Shown here in pieces: positions 1 to 11,274 of a stretch of 64,000 nt of DNA. The stretch is from Piezodorus guildinii (Eukaryota > Arthropoda > Insecta > Hemiptera > Pentatomidae). The DNA lies in assembly GCA_023052935.1 (NCBI GenBank), contig CM041292.1, positions 42,740,139 through 42,804,138 of the forward strand, given 5' to 3'. Position 1 is the first letter of the stretch, and every line of letters starts with the position of its first letter. Made by a program: the position numbers and the translations under genes. Below the pieces are notes generated by a model. The model was not told where the DNA came from, made no database searches, and saw nothing but the letters and a program-made list of their open reading frames with translations.

Positions 1-2419
1 GGAGTAGGCAGCTAAAGCTCCCTGGACAAGATGTTAGGAATGCGAACGGTGAGGTAAGCCGTGAGGTAACGCGGGGCTAGATGAGATCACACTCCTTGAC
101 CCGGCAATAACAGGTCTTCCCCATCTCGGCTAAAATAAAACCTATGGATACTAGAATCAAACACTATAGCAATTAATTAAACTCTTTCAGATAATTCAGA
201 TTTATTTTCTTTATATAACTGTGACTAATGATGTGAGAAGCAAAATAGGTGTGGCTATATAAGAATGTAATGTTCCTAGAATGCCGAATACATCTGTCTT
301 GGCGTATGCCCATGATGTTACGCTATACGGACCCTACAAAAGCGCTCTAGCAAGTAGAGAAAACTTTTGAGATTATACAGGACCAACTGGGTATTTTAAA
401 CATAAAAAAACAACAACATCTAAAGCAGATTGCATCATATTTTCCTTCCAGAAAAATAAGAAAAAGTTGCCGAATAAGTTTCGAATAGAAAATCCACACT
501 TCAAAATTGCTAGAAATACAGTCTACGTCGCACAGTGGAATATATGACCGATTTAGGTGAACTAAATTCTGACTTCTTGGGGGTCCCAGATCACCGGAAA
601 AAATATAAAAACTAATTGATTTTTTGACACGATTGGCGAGCGCAAAGTGGTCAAACATCAAATTTGTTTGCTAAAATCTAAAATTTCCCTACATTTTAAG
701 TTCCAGGATATGGGAAAAATAATACCAAAAATTTAATTAAGGTTCGAAGTTGCTCAAACCTGCTATTAGATGTACTTTATTTAATTTAAGAAACTCTTCA
801 AATTATAAATTGTAAAACTTTTGATTTGTAGTGTTGTGCCTGAAAAAAATTATGTATTACCCAAAACGCGCAAAAAATTCTTTGTAATATTTAAAGATTA
901 GAAGAATTGATGAAACAAATCCTTGGGGTAACTTGGGGGTTATATAGTTTTTCGTTATTGAATAGGGGCATACAATTACAAATTGCTAAATTAACTCTAC
1001 AGGTAGCTTGCAGGGTATATTCAATAACTAATTTGGAAACATAATGTCTTACCTGTCTCAGAAATGTCCATTCTTAAATAAAAGCATAAAGACTTTGCGC
1101 TAAACACACTTTGAACACGATAAATGACCATAGGATAAAGATAATCCCACTGTCTGTTATTAAGCACGTGTGTGAACAGGAATGATTCACCCATTTACTA
1201 TTTATTTGTAAACGCGGTATGGCGGGAAATATTAATATTAAGGATCTTACCAACTAATAATAAAAAGGTGAAGCACTGCAAAATTCCCAACTTTTGCCCA
1301 CCTTAATTGGTGATTTTGCCTTTTGTGGATCGGTATGAAACTTAATAAACGTGACTTGACAGTCATATAATTTCAAAATTATCAAAAGTAACGCAAAACC
1401 CAATACGAAAAACCCAACGACCTACCATTTAAGTGATAAATCGGTTTCAATAAAAAAAAAAATCAGTTTTTCGTTTTTTTTTCTTTTCTTCTAAAATGTA
1501 ACACGCATTCTGTTGGTGTTACGCGGATTGAAAATTTGCCGACTGTTGCTTCATCAGAAATTTAATGTAAGGTCATTTGGCGGGACAGTCCCGATTTTTC
1601 ACAAATTGTCCCGCGTTGTTTTTCAAAAGTCCCGACTTTCAGAATTAAGTTAAATTTTATATTTATGAAAATCGTTGTTTTGCGATCTAAGAATTCTTCA
1701 ATATGTTTTGTGTTCTAATAATCCTACGAGCTGCGACGATTAACATATTGCTTTTGCTACCTAGTTACACTATGTTTGTCTCTCAGATGATACACTTCGT
1801 GTTCGTACTGCGTGCTAGCAAGCTAATTAAACAAATAAATATTAAAAATCTGCTACTTACCATAGAAAATTAAGGTAAGTAATTTATTTATATATTTCAT
1901 AAATACATACATTTTCAAAACACTCGTATTCTTCATATTTCATATTGATGACAAAAAGTATATCACTGTGACCTTAACCTTTAAAGAAATTTTAGAAAGA
2001 AATATACGAATACAATTTTGCAAATATTTTAGTCAATCAAACTAATTTCGTTATAAACAACAATAAAATATGTTCATGTAAATTATGTTTAGGACAAATT
2101 AATTCGGCGAAATTGTGCCGATGTGAAACGAATATTTGTACTGTATGTGTTTATAATATTTTAGGAATTGTTTTAGTACTCATAGACATATAATATTTTA
2201 GTTTACTAAAAAACAGTTAGATAATCACGAATTAATTTAAAATTTCAATTTATCTTCAAGAATCAAAACATACAATTACACGTATTTTCTACACTGAATC
2301 AAGTATGGACATCAGGAAAATCAAAATTAAGTGTTGAAACTTTGAAAGCCACGTGTCAAATATAATTTGCCAAATTTTTACAATGTTTTAAGAAAATGAC
2401 AACAATATACTGAAAAAAA
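1..2419. other. No recognisable gene; AT-rich intergenic DNA
   Basis: No credible reading frame or recognised repeat family. Positions 1-130 are less AT-rich than the rest and could be the edge of an element lying outside the window. Around 1,480-1,580 there is a stretch similar to 20,155-20,260. At 1,575-1,640 several short GTCCCG/CGGGAC words occur, of the kind seen at DNA-transposon ends, but no bounded element can be drawn. A 104-codon frame at 347-661 on the minus strand resembles no known family. Confidence 0.5.
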
Positions 2420-3307
2420 TCTGGTGCGGGCAACACACGACTTTCACTTACCTCGATTTTTAAAATCAATGAAAGAATTTTCAAATACAGTTAGAGATAA
2501 AAATACGTGAAACTATTAAGGAATTAATCAAATTGAATTTATATAGAAACATGTGTTTTATTAAAAAATCTATTATGTTATTATCTAAAATAATCAGTTA
2601 GTTTCATCTTCTTCTCATCACTCTCTATTAACTTCTAAAAGCATGTGTATGAGATGATATTTTTTCTAAAATCTTTAGCTTTCCAACGGTATATCATACA
2701 TGTATATTACTGCTCTTATGTTCAAAAACGAAAAATTTCATTTAAAATATATTTTTTCTGTTTTCTCCTTTAGTTGGGTATCGAATTTATTCAATTTATA
2801 TATTTACCTGTTTTTCATCAGCGCTAACAAGATAATCTAGTTATTATTATTGAATCTAAAAAATTAAAGGTACTTTAGAGGAAGAAAATTTAAAATATCG
2901 GCATTTAAGCCCTGTCAGACCATTTTTATCCTAATAAAACCTACATGATATTAAAGCCCATTTAATTTTACATCGATATAGTGAGTTTAATCAAAATCGT
3001 CGGAACCGTTTTTGAGAAAATCGAAAAAAGATGCAAAATGCATGGTATAAAGTGCCTCTTCTGGTAAGCTCATTTTGATGAAAAAAGTTTTGTCACGTCT
3101 CGGGCGTATAGTTGTCTTAAATATGAAATTTCAGTTTCATAGGACTTACCGTTTCCACACACACACACACACACACACACAGACCTTTTTGCGGGACTTG
3201 GTTATTTGGACTCAGGGGACCCTAAAACGTGTATTTCCGTTGAAAACTGGAATTCGAAAATTTTCACGATCGCAATACTTTCCTTACTATATATAGTAAG
3301 TGAAAGT
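2420..3307 (-). mobile_element. ACTTTC-family repeat (Helentron/HINE-like), near full length
   Basis: Reference copy of the dominant repeat. By my convention the 5' end is ACTTTCACTTACC followed by an AT-rich hairpin, and the 3' end is GGTAAGTGAAAGT followed by a tail close to CGTGTGTTGCGCGCACCAGA. The 13-bp inverted repeats are asymmetric: terminal at the 5' end but about 20 bp inside the 3' end, where a small GTGTG/CGCAC stem follows. A CA/GT microsatellite lies near the 5' end (3,158-3,181 here). There is no coding capacity. T-runs flank both ends. Asymmetric inverted repeats, a 3' hairpin and T-rich targets are known for Helentron-associated elements; the assignment is inference. Confidence 0.6.
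3158..3181. repeat. (CA)n microsatellite inside the ACTTTC repeat
   Basis: A run of about 12 CA dinucleotides at the place where other copies carry shorter CA/GT runs (for example 26,990-27,001), so it belongs to the family rather than arising independently. Confidence 0.85.
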
Positions 3308-3433
3308 AAAATTCACTCAAATAAAAAATATGTCAAGGAATATAATATTATTTTTTTTTTTATATTTATATACTGTACTTATATTAAAAATATTACGATA
3401 TTATTTTTATTCTGTATGAAAATTTTTGTTGAT

Positions 3434-3585
3434 ATCCCCCTCTCATGGATGTCAAGTACTCGTTAAAATCCCTATCCTAATAAAACCTGGAAAGGCTAAA
3501 TTTAGGACTCCAGTGTAGCATCGTCCGATTAGCCATAGTAGCATAAAGTGACGTTAAATAAAACAAGCAAACAACGTCTACGAGT
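3434..3585 (+). mobile_element. SINE2 3' fragment
   Basis: Matches the 3' half of the SINE2 copies at 59,878-60,148 and 40,636-40,908: the words CAAGTACTCGTTAA, AAACCTGG, TTTAGGACTCC, TAGCATCGTCCGATTAGCC and AGTGACGTTAAATAAA occur in the same order. The tRNA-derived head is missing, as expected of a 5'-truncated retroposon. Confidence 0.7.
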
Positions 3586-3589
3586 CTAA

Positions 3590-4490
3590 ATCAAAGACTT
3601 TGATATTTTATATACATATTTTAAATTTAAATTTTATAGCGCAGGCCTCCTGGAATTTCCCGATGTAAGTTTACAGTGACCTGAAATTGAATTTCTAAAA
3701 ATATGGACTCAGTCATAGTTTGGAACTGTTTCAAAATTATATAGCTGTCTGGGGGTCCACGTACTCTATCTTACGAAAAGTTGTTCGAAATTGACTTGAG
3801 CGTTATAGACTGCTTTATAAGAGAAAATCTACTATGAACAGCCTGTGTAAAAAATTATTTTTCTGTATTCTTAATGGTTTTTATTTTTATTTGAGTGTAT
3901 TTGAAAGATACAGTCATATATAATATAAATCGTCGTTTTGCAACTAAACTACATAAATATATAAAAAAGTTTACAATTTGTGATAAGTAAATATTTCGGC
4001 CTAAACTATTGTTGTGGCGTTTCTTAGATAGTGAAAAAGGGGTTTCAAACTAATAATCTAAACAGGAATGAAAAAAATTACGTTCAAAATTTAATATCAT
4101 TTCAACTTTTATTTATTAGGAATAATACATTTTCCAATAATGTTTGACGTTTCAAAGCATTTTTTTCCTTTTTGATAAATTTGACAAAAACTTCCATATT
4201 TATATCAATGTTAGTAATTTAATTTAATACATTTTCTTATATTATTGTAAAAACGCCAAAAATTATGATGGAACTGCATTATTTGGACAAACTTATAACG
4301 TACTTTTAAATACAATTCACTCTTCATTATCACATATCTGAACCATTGTTGCCTTGGATGAAAATCTTGAAAACCATTTATCACCCAAGACTCTTGAAGT
4401 TTCAAAGATCAATGTAATTTAACTAATTTAAATAAAAATTATGTACAAATTTGATTGTAAATTTTGAGGATTTTCGATTTTTTTTTTGTT
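3590..4490. other. No recognisable gene
   Basis: AT-rich DNA between SINE copies. A 64-codon minus-strand frame at 4,211-4,405 resembles nothing I know. Confidence 0.4.
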
Positions 4491-4491
4491 A

Positions 4492-4744
4492 AAAAAAACC
4501 CAGTACCTCTACAACCCATGAAGGGTCTTGGGTTCAGTACTTGTAGAGAGTGGTACTGTTGCGGGCCAACGGCTGTACAATGAGATGATTAGAGGCCGGT
4601 ATGCCCGAGGAGGGTCTCCATACCCCAGGGTCACTCTATCGCTGAAATATCAGATTAAATAATTCTGCATTACCCAGGATTCGAACCCAGAACCCGGAGA
4701 ACAGTAGAATAGTGCTCTGCCCATTAGACCACGCCGCTCCCACC
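4492..4744 (-). mobile_element. SINE1, tRNA-derived, near full length
   Basis: Read on the minus strand it starts with a tRNA-like head: A-box TGGTCTAATGGGC, then an exact B-box GGTTCGAATCC at about 4,678-4,688. The body contains GGTATGGAGACCCTCCT and ends in CATGGGTTGTAGAGGTAC plus a T-rich tail. The copy at 19,062-19,362 shares the same blocks in the same order. It is called a SINE rather than a tRNA gene because the arms do not form a clean cloverleaf and the homology continues far past the tRNA-like part. The partner LINE is unknown. Confidence 0.75.
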
Positions 4745-4867
4745 AACGGTCATTATTAGCCTTTCAATCATTGACACCTATGCATTCATACCTTCCAATG
4801 TGAAATGGACCTTATGAAGCATATGTAAAAGGTTAGGGTAGATACAAGCGGATTGATAAGAATAAAA

Positions 4868-5158
4868 TTGTAGTGAATGGGATGGTTCAAGGGATTGGAC
4901 ACAACTACAAATTCCTGAGTCTCAGGTTCGAACCCGGCTGAGGTAAGATAATTCAACTTTGATACGATCCTGGAGAAGAGAGACGCTCCTGGAGTTGATC
5001 CAGCCTTTATAAAGTGGGTACCTTAATATCGAAGGTGGAGAGGGGGGTTTGTAGTCGAGCCTGATCTTCAACCTAACCGCTTCCTTTTCGACCGTTGGCC
5101 TAAAATAATCCACATTTTTTCAGCACCCAAGACCCTCCGTGGTTTTTGTCTGGCCCCT
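4868..5158 (+). mobile_element. SINE1-related copy, diverged
   Basis: Shares the block order of SINE1: head with GTAGTGAATGG, B-box GGTTCGAACCC at about 4,925, body block TTTATAAAGTGGGTACC, block ACCGTTGGCC and terminal block CCAAGACCCTCCGTGG. It is more diverged than the 4.5-kb and 19-kb copies and directly precedes the 5' end of the ACTTTC repeat at 5,169. Confidence 0.6.
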
Positions 5159-5168
5159 TTTCTATGTT

Positions 5169-6036
5169 ACTTTCACGTACCTATATATATAATATGTATT
5201 AAGGGAAAGTATTGCGATCGTGAAAAATTTCCAATTCGAGTTTTCAACGGAAATAGTCCTCTGAGTCCAAATGACCAAGTCCCACAAAACGGTCTGTGTG
5301 TCCGTGGTGGTAAGTCTAGTAAGAAAACTGAAAATCGTACGAAACTGAAATTTCATATTTAAGACAACTATTCTCCCGAGATGTTACTGCAACTTTTTGA
5401 TAAAATTAGCTAACCAGAATAACCACTTTATACCAAGCATTTTGGACCTTTTTACGATTTTATCAAAAACGGCTTTAACGATTTTGATTAAACTCGCTAT
5501 ATCGATGTAAAATTTAATAGGCTTTCATTCTGATTGAAATAGTCTGACAGGGCTTAAATGTCAATTTTTTAAATTGTCTTCCTCTAAAGTACCTTCAATT
5601 ATGTAGATTCGAAAAAAATAATCATTTTTTGTTGTTAGCAGCGATAAAAATCATCTAAATATATAAGGTAAAAGAATTCGATATACAACTAAAGGATAAA
5701 AGAGCAAAAATATTGTTTCATACAATTTTTGGGTTTTTTTAATAAAAAACAGTAATATAGATGTATAATACACCGTTGGAAAATTAATGATTTTAGAAAA
5801 AAATTATATTGTACACAAAGTTTTAAATGTTAATGGGGAGTGATAAAAAGCCGATGAAACTAACTGATTTTTGATGATAAAAATATAATTGAGTATTTAA
5901 TAAAACACATGTTTCTATTAAACTACAATTTAATTAATTATTTAACAATTTATTTTCATCACTAAATGTATTTAAAAATTCGTAAAATGATTTTAACAAC
6001 GGAGGTAAGTGAAAGTCGTGTGTTGTCCGTCTCAGA
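5169..6036 (+). mobile_element. ACTTTC-family repeat, full length
   Basis: Starts with ACTTTCACGTACC and its AT hairpin, contains the inner marker CTGACAGGGCTTAAATG, and ends GGTAAGTGAAAGTCGTGTG with a CTCAGA terminus followed by a T-run. It matches the 2,420-3,307 copy in inverse orientation along its whole length. The minus-strand frames inside it are incidental. Confidence 0.65.
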
Positions 6037-6648
6037 TTTTTTAACATATTAAAATGCAATCAACTGTAGTTGCACCGATACGGGTCGCTGGTAATACTGA
6101 CGTCTGACGACCAAGAATGTAGCCATCTCAGTCTAATCGGAATCTGGGACAGGAAACTGCCTCCTCAATGGAGCACTCAAGAGAACATAAACTGAAATAG
6201 TTTTATCTTTTCGTTAATATTTCCTCGGAGTCCTCGCAGTGCGTTGGCCTTAATGCATATCTCAGCCCGGCTTCAACAATGCAATGAGCCTATTGTCTTC
6301 CGTCTATTTCCCTCAGGCAGCCATGATGTCATGGGTATGAGTAGGTATGTCAGGGACATGTTGAAATGCAACTATGGAACGAAATCATAGAACATAAAAT
6401 TCTATATAATAGTTGTTATGAACATATAAATTAGTTTGAATAGTTGATTTGAAGATTGTAGGTTAAAACATTTTGTAGGACTTGATATTGTAGATCGGAC
6501 CGATGTCACAGAAAAAAAATGTTTTGCTGACCCGTTTTATCTGCTCCGTGTAGAAACACAATTTAAATCCCAAAATATATGTCACTATCAGTGGCTTAGA
6601 TAAGGGTGACTGCACTTGAATGCACTTCCTACCTCTCTATCGACAAAA
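6037..6648. other. Unassigned, partly GC-richer segment
   Basis: Positions 6,060-6,360 are clearly richer in G and C than their surroundings (for example GATACGGGTCGCTGG and CTCGCAGTGCGTTGG) but carry no open frame of useful length. It may be a fragment of an unrecognised retroelement or host transcript. Confidence 0.4.
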
Positions 6649-6720
6649 TCTGGTGCTGGCAACACACGACTTTCACTTACCACGACTGTTAAAATCGATT
6701 TAACAACTACTAAATCAACT
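6649..6720 (-). mobile_element. ACTTTC-family 3'-terminal fragment
   Basis: About 70 bp beginning TCTGGTGCTGGCAACACACG and continuing through ACTTTCACTTACC. Only the 3' terminus survives before a T-run and the Kiri-like LINE fragment. Confidence 0.6.
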
Positions 6721-6759
6721 TCTTTTTTTTTTTAACCTCAATATTTTTATTATTATCCT

Positions 6760-7223
6760 TATATTTACTCATTTTCCCCCACTTTGACTATTGCTGCATG
6801 GTATATGGGAGCCTCTCAACTATGGTCGAGGATAGGCTAAAGCGAATTATGAACATATTTTTAAGATTTGTTTTTTGTACACCGAAGAGGTTTCATGTGA
6901 TCTATTTATACAGTGAGTCAAAGTGTCTTCTTCCCTCTAGGTTCATATCTTTACCAAACCATCAACTCCCTGCAACCTTCCTATATCCACAGACTTCTGC
7001 AATGTAAATCGTCAGTCCACTCCCTACAAACAAGATCGCGCCATTCCGTTCTTTATATTCCTACTCTTAGAACAACAACTTTTGATCATTCCTTTCTTCT
7101 CTACTACTCTCTGGAATTCCCTACCTACTAATATCCGCCGTGCTTCTTCCCTACCATTATTCAAGTCCCAGCTGTTCCTGTACCTACTGTCATCTCAAAC
7201 AGACGCTTAACATGCCTGATATA
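6760..7223 (+). pseudogene. Kiri/CR1-like LINE ORF2, C-terminal remnant
   Basis: Translation in shifting frames gives the post-RT C-terminal region of the same LINE type as the full element at 45,488-50,814: FDYCC.VYG, then RLKRIMN.F.RFVF, then YQTINSLQPSYIHRLLQ, a TRSR motif and a WNSLPT-like end. Comparison with that element shows several frameshifts, so this is a decayed 5'-truncated copy. Its 3' UTR is interrupted at 7,236 by the I-clade element and resumes at 13,833, reaching the conserved 3' hairpin near 14,082. Confidence 0.7.
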
Positions 7224-7235
7224 TATAATCAAATA
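7224..7235 (+). repeat. Left target-site duplication of the I-clade LINE
   Basis: TATAATCAAATA is present here and identically at 13,821-13,832. The two copies bracket the I-clade element, and the flanking DNA on both sides fits one interrupted Kiri-like 3' UTR. Confidence 0.65.
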
Positions 7236-7835
7236 GTACAAGGGAACTTAAACAGAGAGGTTATTTGCTGTCGTTAGATGTGCAAATGTGCTTATAGTTA
7301 ATTTCAAGTTTAAACAGTTTATTGCTTTAAGTGGTTCAATTTGATGTGTCATTTTTCTTTAATTTTGTTTATGTTATTGTTTTAAAATGTTTTTGACCAT
7401 TTGAATAGATTAATTCGTAAGTTAAAGTGTGAATAAACTTGGTAAGCCGCTTAGGTTAGAACTTAGCACGTGGTTGGCTGGCAGAAGGAAGTTAAAAATT
7501 GCGTGCGGACCAGTAAAAACTACGCTGGAGTTGTGCTGAGGGAACCATCAGCGCTCAGCAGCGGATTAGTAGCGGGCAAAGCCCTTGCCCGCCCAGCTAA
7601 GTCATAAACATAATTTAAAAAAAAAAAAAAAAAAATTTTTTTTTTTTTTCTTTATAGTTTATTGTGAGATCCAGTTTGAATAGTTACTTATGTTCATTTA
7701 CTAAAGAATTTGTAGGATTCAGTATTTAGTTTGACAAAGTAATACAAAAAAAAATACAATAAAAATAAATTAATAACCTTTCACCAAATAGTAACCTCCG
7801 ATAATAGTCATTAATAGCCATTCAAACATACTAAT
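7236..7835 (+). promoter_or_regulatory. 5' UTR / presumed internal promoter region of the I-clade LINE
   Basis: Non-coding leader before ORF1. Positions 7,440-7,600 are much richer in G and C than the surroundings. A poly(A)/poly(T) tract lies at 7,617-7,650. LINEs of this group commonly use internal promoters within the 5' UTR; no specific promoter element could be pinned down here. Confidence 0.45.
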
Positions 7836-9161
7836 ATGAATAAACCACCTGATATCCATTCACCAAATTTAAAAAGGAAAAAAACTAGTTGGATAAATAT
7901 GAATGAATTGAATTTAACCGAATCACCGGAACTTATAAATAAAAATCAGTTTTTGATTATAGAAAGAGACGAAGAAGGAGATCTTAAAAAAGTATCTCCT
8001 TTCTTGATATATAAAACAATTAATAGTCAGTGTGGGGAACCGAAAAATGTCAAAAAACTACGAAACGGAACTATTCTGGTACAAACAAATACTAAAGGTC
8101 AATCGGATAAACTTCTAAAACTTACCAATTTAGGCCCAACAATCAAAATAAAAGTAAATCCGCACCAAAAATTAAACATTAGCAAGGGGGTAATTTTTTG
8201 TCCGGACCTAGATGGGGTAGAAGAAAATGAAATTCTGGAAGAATTAAGAAAATTCAATGTTAAGGAAATAAAAAGAATTATTAATAGAAAGATGGGAACC
8301 GAAAGAAAAACACATTTATATGTCCTTACTTTTTCAATACCTACCCTCCCTGAAACTATTCCGGTGGGATTTCAGAAAATAAAGATAAAAATGTATGTTC
8401 CAAATCCGATTCGGTGCAGAACATGCTTGAAATTCGGGCACTTTGCCGACAAATGTACCAAAACACCTGTATGTGTTCACTGTGCAAAACCGGATCATAA
8501 TGGTCTACCATGTGATTCAATTGTTCCCAACTGTGTAAATTGTGGAAATCACCACTCCAGCTTAGATTTGAAATGCCCTAGGCTTTTAGAAGAAAGGGAA
8601 ATTAAAACAATACAGTTTAAGGAAAAGGTGCCCTACAATGAGGCCAAAAGAAAGTATAAAGAAACGCACCCGACTAATAGTAATTTAAATTATGCTGATG
8701 CTGCTAAAGGTAGTAGAAAAGTAGGAAAAGACATAGGAATTCAGACTGACGAACTCAAAAACTCCAATATTGCAGATAAAATTATTACTCCCTCAACCTC
8801 CAAGATGATCACACCCTCACCACATATATCCCCTCCCGTTACCTTCCTTACCCCTCTTCTCTCTCCTATTACCACCCCTCTCCCACCCACCTCTCCCTTC
8901 CCCACTCCATCGTCCGCCCAACTCTTAACGGAAACGCCACTTGATTCCGAAGTCCCTTGCACTACAAATAGAAGTAGCGGCAAGAGCTATCGTTCAAAAT
9001 CGAATTCGGAATTTAGGTCCAACATCCCTCAGCCTCAGAGCGGGGGGAAAACATCAGAAATAATGAAACCTCCGCCACTGCCACGGCGGAACTCTATGAG
9101 TAAAAACCAAAAAAGAAATACAGACTCCTCAAAAAGTGGTGATGAAATGGAAACCACCTGA
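7836..9161 (+). CDS. I-clade LINE ORF1 protein (Gag-like, three zinc knuckles)
   Basis: Intact 441-residue protein, presumably binding element RNA to form the ribonucleoprotein used in retrotransposition. Three zinc knuckles are visible: C194-C207 (CX2CX4HX4C), C213-C226 (CX2CX4HX4C) and C233-C247 (CX2CX3HX6C), the usual triple arrangement in I and Jockey group ORF1. Residues 35-190 form the upstream region typical of these proteins, and the KVPYNEAKRKYK stretch after the knuckles is also characteristic. The C-terminal third (about 320-440) is low-complexity, rich in Pro, Ser and Thr, with PPPLPRR near the end. The first in-frame ATG is used. The stop is followed 28 nt later by the next frame. 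Confidence 0.85.
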   Translation: MNKPPDIHSPNLKRKKTSWINMNELNLTESPELINKNQFLIIERDEEGDLKKVSPFLIYKTINSQCGEPKNVKKLRNGTILVQTNTKGQSDKLLKLTNLGPTIKIKVNPHQKLNISKGVIFCPDLDGVEENEILEELRKFNVKEIKRIINRKMGTERKTHLYVLTFSIPTLPETIPVGFQKIKIKMYVPNPIRCRTCLKFGHFADKCTKTPVCVHCAKPDHNGLPCDSIVPNCVNCGNHHSSLDLKCPRLLEEREIKTIQFKEKVPYNEAKRKYKETHPTNSNLNYADAAKGSRKVGKDIGIQTDELKNSNIADKIITPSTSKMITPSPHISPPVTFLTPLLSPITTPLPPTSPFPTPSSAQLLTETPLDSEVPCTTNRSSGKSYRSKSNSEFRSNIPQPQSGGKTSEIMKPPPLPRRNSMSKNQKRNTDSSKSGDEMETT

Positions 9162-9189
9162 ATAAAACTATAATAATAAATAAATAATA

Positions 9190-9549
9190 ATGTATAATAG
9201 ATCTAATCTAACAACAGTTGACATAAACAAATATTACGAAACAGTTACACCACTTCACTACATTAATAAGTCAATTATTAATAAAAGGAATATTTACATT
9301 ATACTTATGGCAATTAATAAAATAACAACAATCACAAATTTCTACAAGGCAGTACAAATTCTATTCCTATTTAAAAGAAAGTTGCCCTTACCTATTTTAA
9401 TATGTCTTAAAAATATAATAAAAATTTCTTATTTTGCTTACTTAGTTATAGTATGCTATATTATAATTACCATTAATATTGGGTATCTTAAGTTTGAAAA
9501 TAAAACAACTAATAACAGTAGGTCTCACACAATGTTCTTAATACCATGA
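9190..9549 (+). CDS. Possible small inter-ORF protein, 119 residues, hydrophobic
   Basis: An open frame fills nearly the whole spacer between ORF1 and ORF2. Its TGA (9,547-9,549) overlaps the ORF2 ATG (9,546-9,548) as ATGA, an arrangement that allows termination-reinitiation. The product is basic in its N-terminal half and has a strongly hydrophobic segment at about residues 80-100, a possible membrane span; a second Ile/Leu-rich stretch lies near 35-70. No family is recognised. A frame of this length in such AT-rich sequence is unlikely by chance, but AT bias also makes Ile/Leu/Tyr-rich translations look membrane-like, so coding status is uncertain. Confidence 0.35.
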   Translation: MYNRSNLTTVDINKYYETVTPLHYINKSIINKRNIYIILMAINKITTITNFYKAVQILFLFKRKLPLPILICLKNIIKISYFAYLVIVCYIIITINIGYLKFENKTTNNSRSHTMFLIP

Positions 9550-11273
9550 CAATTATTAGCTGGAATTGTAATGGCATAAGAACGCAGTTTGAGGAAATGA
9601 AGATACTTCTAGAAGACATCAACCCAGCTGTACTCTGCCTACAGGAAACAAAGCTTGTTCCCGAACGAAACCTGAACATAAAAGACTATGAAGTATACAG
9701 AAAAGACAAAGAGATAAGAGAACAAGGACGAGCTCACGGAGGAGTCGCTATTGCAGTTAAAAATGACCTGTACTCGGAAAAACTTGATGTTCGAACTCCC
9801 TTACAAGCAATAGTGGTACGAGTAAAGCTTAACTTCGATGTGACGATTTGCAATATATACTTACCACCGACAGAAACGATCAATGAACTGGCTCTCACAC
9901 AACTTGTTTCTGGTCTTTCTTCCCCTTACATTGTCGTAGGAGATATGAATGGATCACATCACACTTGGAGCCCAACAACAAACACGAGGGGAAACATCAT
10001 CCGAAGGATTTTCGACAGTACAGACTCACTTCTTCTGAACACAGGAGAAGCCACCTACATCTGCCCACGATCAGGATCCACATCTGCGATAGACCTAACC
10101 TTTATCTCACCTACCCTTTATACGCACATGACCTGGAATGTTTGCAGAGACCAATATGGGAGTGACCATTTTCCGACATTATTGCGATTCTATTCCGAAA
10201 TACCTAAGACCAAAAAGCATCAAAGATGGATTATCGAAAAAGCCAATTGGGAAGAATTTGAAGACAAAATAAACAATTCAGCACCGTATCATTCAGATAG
10301 CATAGATGAATTAACCCAAAATTTCACGCATAACATTATACAATCAGCTCTCCTAACCATTCCAAAAACAAAAGGTAATCCACAAAAAAATTATACTCCA
10401 TGGTTCGACGAAGAATGTCGGAAATACATCACCAAAAAAAATAAAGCCCTTAAAGATTTTCAACGAAACCCAAATAAAGAAAACTTATTACAATACAAAA
10501 AACAAAAAGCTCTAGTCCGAAATCTAGTTAAAAAGAAAAAGAAAGAATCCTGGATTTCATATGTGGAATCGATAAATAGCAACACTCCTATGAAAAAAAT
10601 TTGGCAAAAAATCCATAGCATATCTGGTAATAACAATACTGCAACCCTATCCCTAAAAATCCAAAATGAAATAATATCAGACCCACAAATAACAGCGGAA
10701 AGTCTAGCGCTTCATTTTGCCACCATTTCAAATTGTGATAACAATCAAAATCGACATAATGACCCCCAAGAATTAGATTTTACTTCGCCTATACAGGATA
10801 GCATATCCCTGCAGGACTATAATCGACCTTTCACGATCTGGGAGCTAAAAGCTGCAATTGACGAAACTAAATGTTCTTCTCCAGGAATAGATCAAGTCCA
10901 CAATATGATGATAAAACATTTCCCTCCTCGAATAAATAATGAACTCTTGAAAATATTTAATAGAATTTGGGAAACCGCTACATACCCTCAGGCCTGGCGA
11001 GAATCAATAGTTGTCCCAGTGCTGAAACCAGGAAAAAATAAGTTCCAACCCAACAGTTACCGACCAATATCGCTTACTAGCTGTTTGTCTAAATTACTAG
11101 AGAAAATGGTCAATAGACGATTGATGTGGATGATTGAAAAATTTAACCTCCTAACTCCTATTCAATGCGGATTCAGAAAAAGTAGATCCACAATGGACCA
11201 ACTTGTGACTATGGAAGCCGAGATTCTCGACACTTTTATAGAGAAAAAAGAAGGAATAGGAGTCTTTTTTTGA
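9546..11273 (+). pseudogene. I-clade LINE ORF2, N-terminal part: endonuclease and start of RT
   Basis: 575 codons up to a premature TGA. Residues 1-215 are an APE-type endonuclease: WNCNG (6-10), LQET with catalytic E34, GDMNGSHHTW (132-141), AIDLTF with D183, and SDH (206-208), so the catalytic set looks complete. It would nick the target and prime cDNA synthesis. The linker (220-425) is Lys-rich. RT begins around 430: SSPGIDQV (445-451), LKPGK (493-497), YRPISLTSCLSKLLEK (505-520) and CGFRKSRST (541-549). The frame ends at GVFF followed by TGA because seven Ts at 11,265-11,271 shift it by one; the remainder continues in the next frame. Confidence 0.85.
11271..11273 (+). other. Single-base frameshift in ORF2 (TTT-TTT-TGA-C)
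   Basis: Positions 11,265-11,271 are seven Ts. With six, the frame would run straight from GVFF into DMEKAYD, which is RT motif A with a catalytic Asp. The break is therefore one inserted T. TTT-TGA-C also resembles known +1 frameshift contexts, but the position in the middle of a catalytic motif argues for mutation or a homopolymer error. Confidence 0.8.
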
Positions 11274-11274
11274 C

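Noticed and set aside
4678..4744. tRNA gene on the minus strand
   Set aside because: A- and B-boxes are present, but the arms do not pair cleanly and homology to other copies continues through a 200-bp non-tRNA body, so it is a SINE head. The same applies at 19,062, 52,500 and 63,375.
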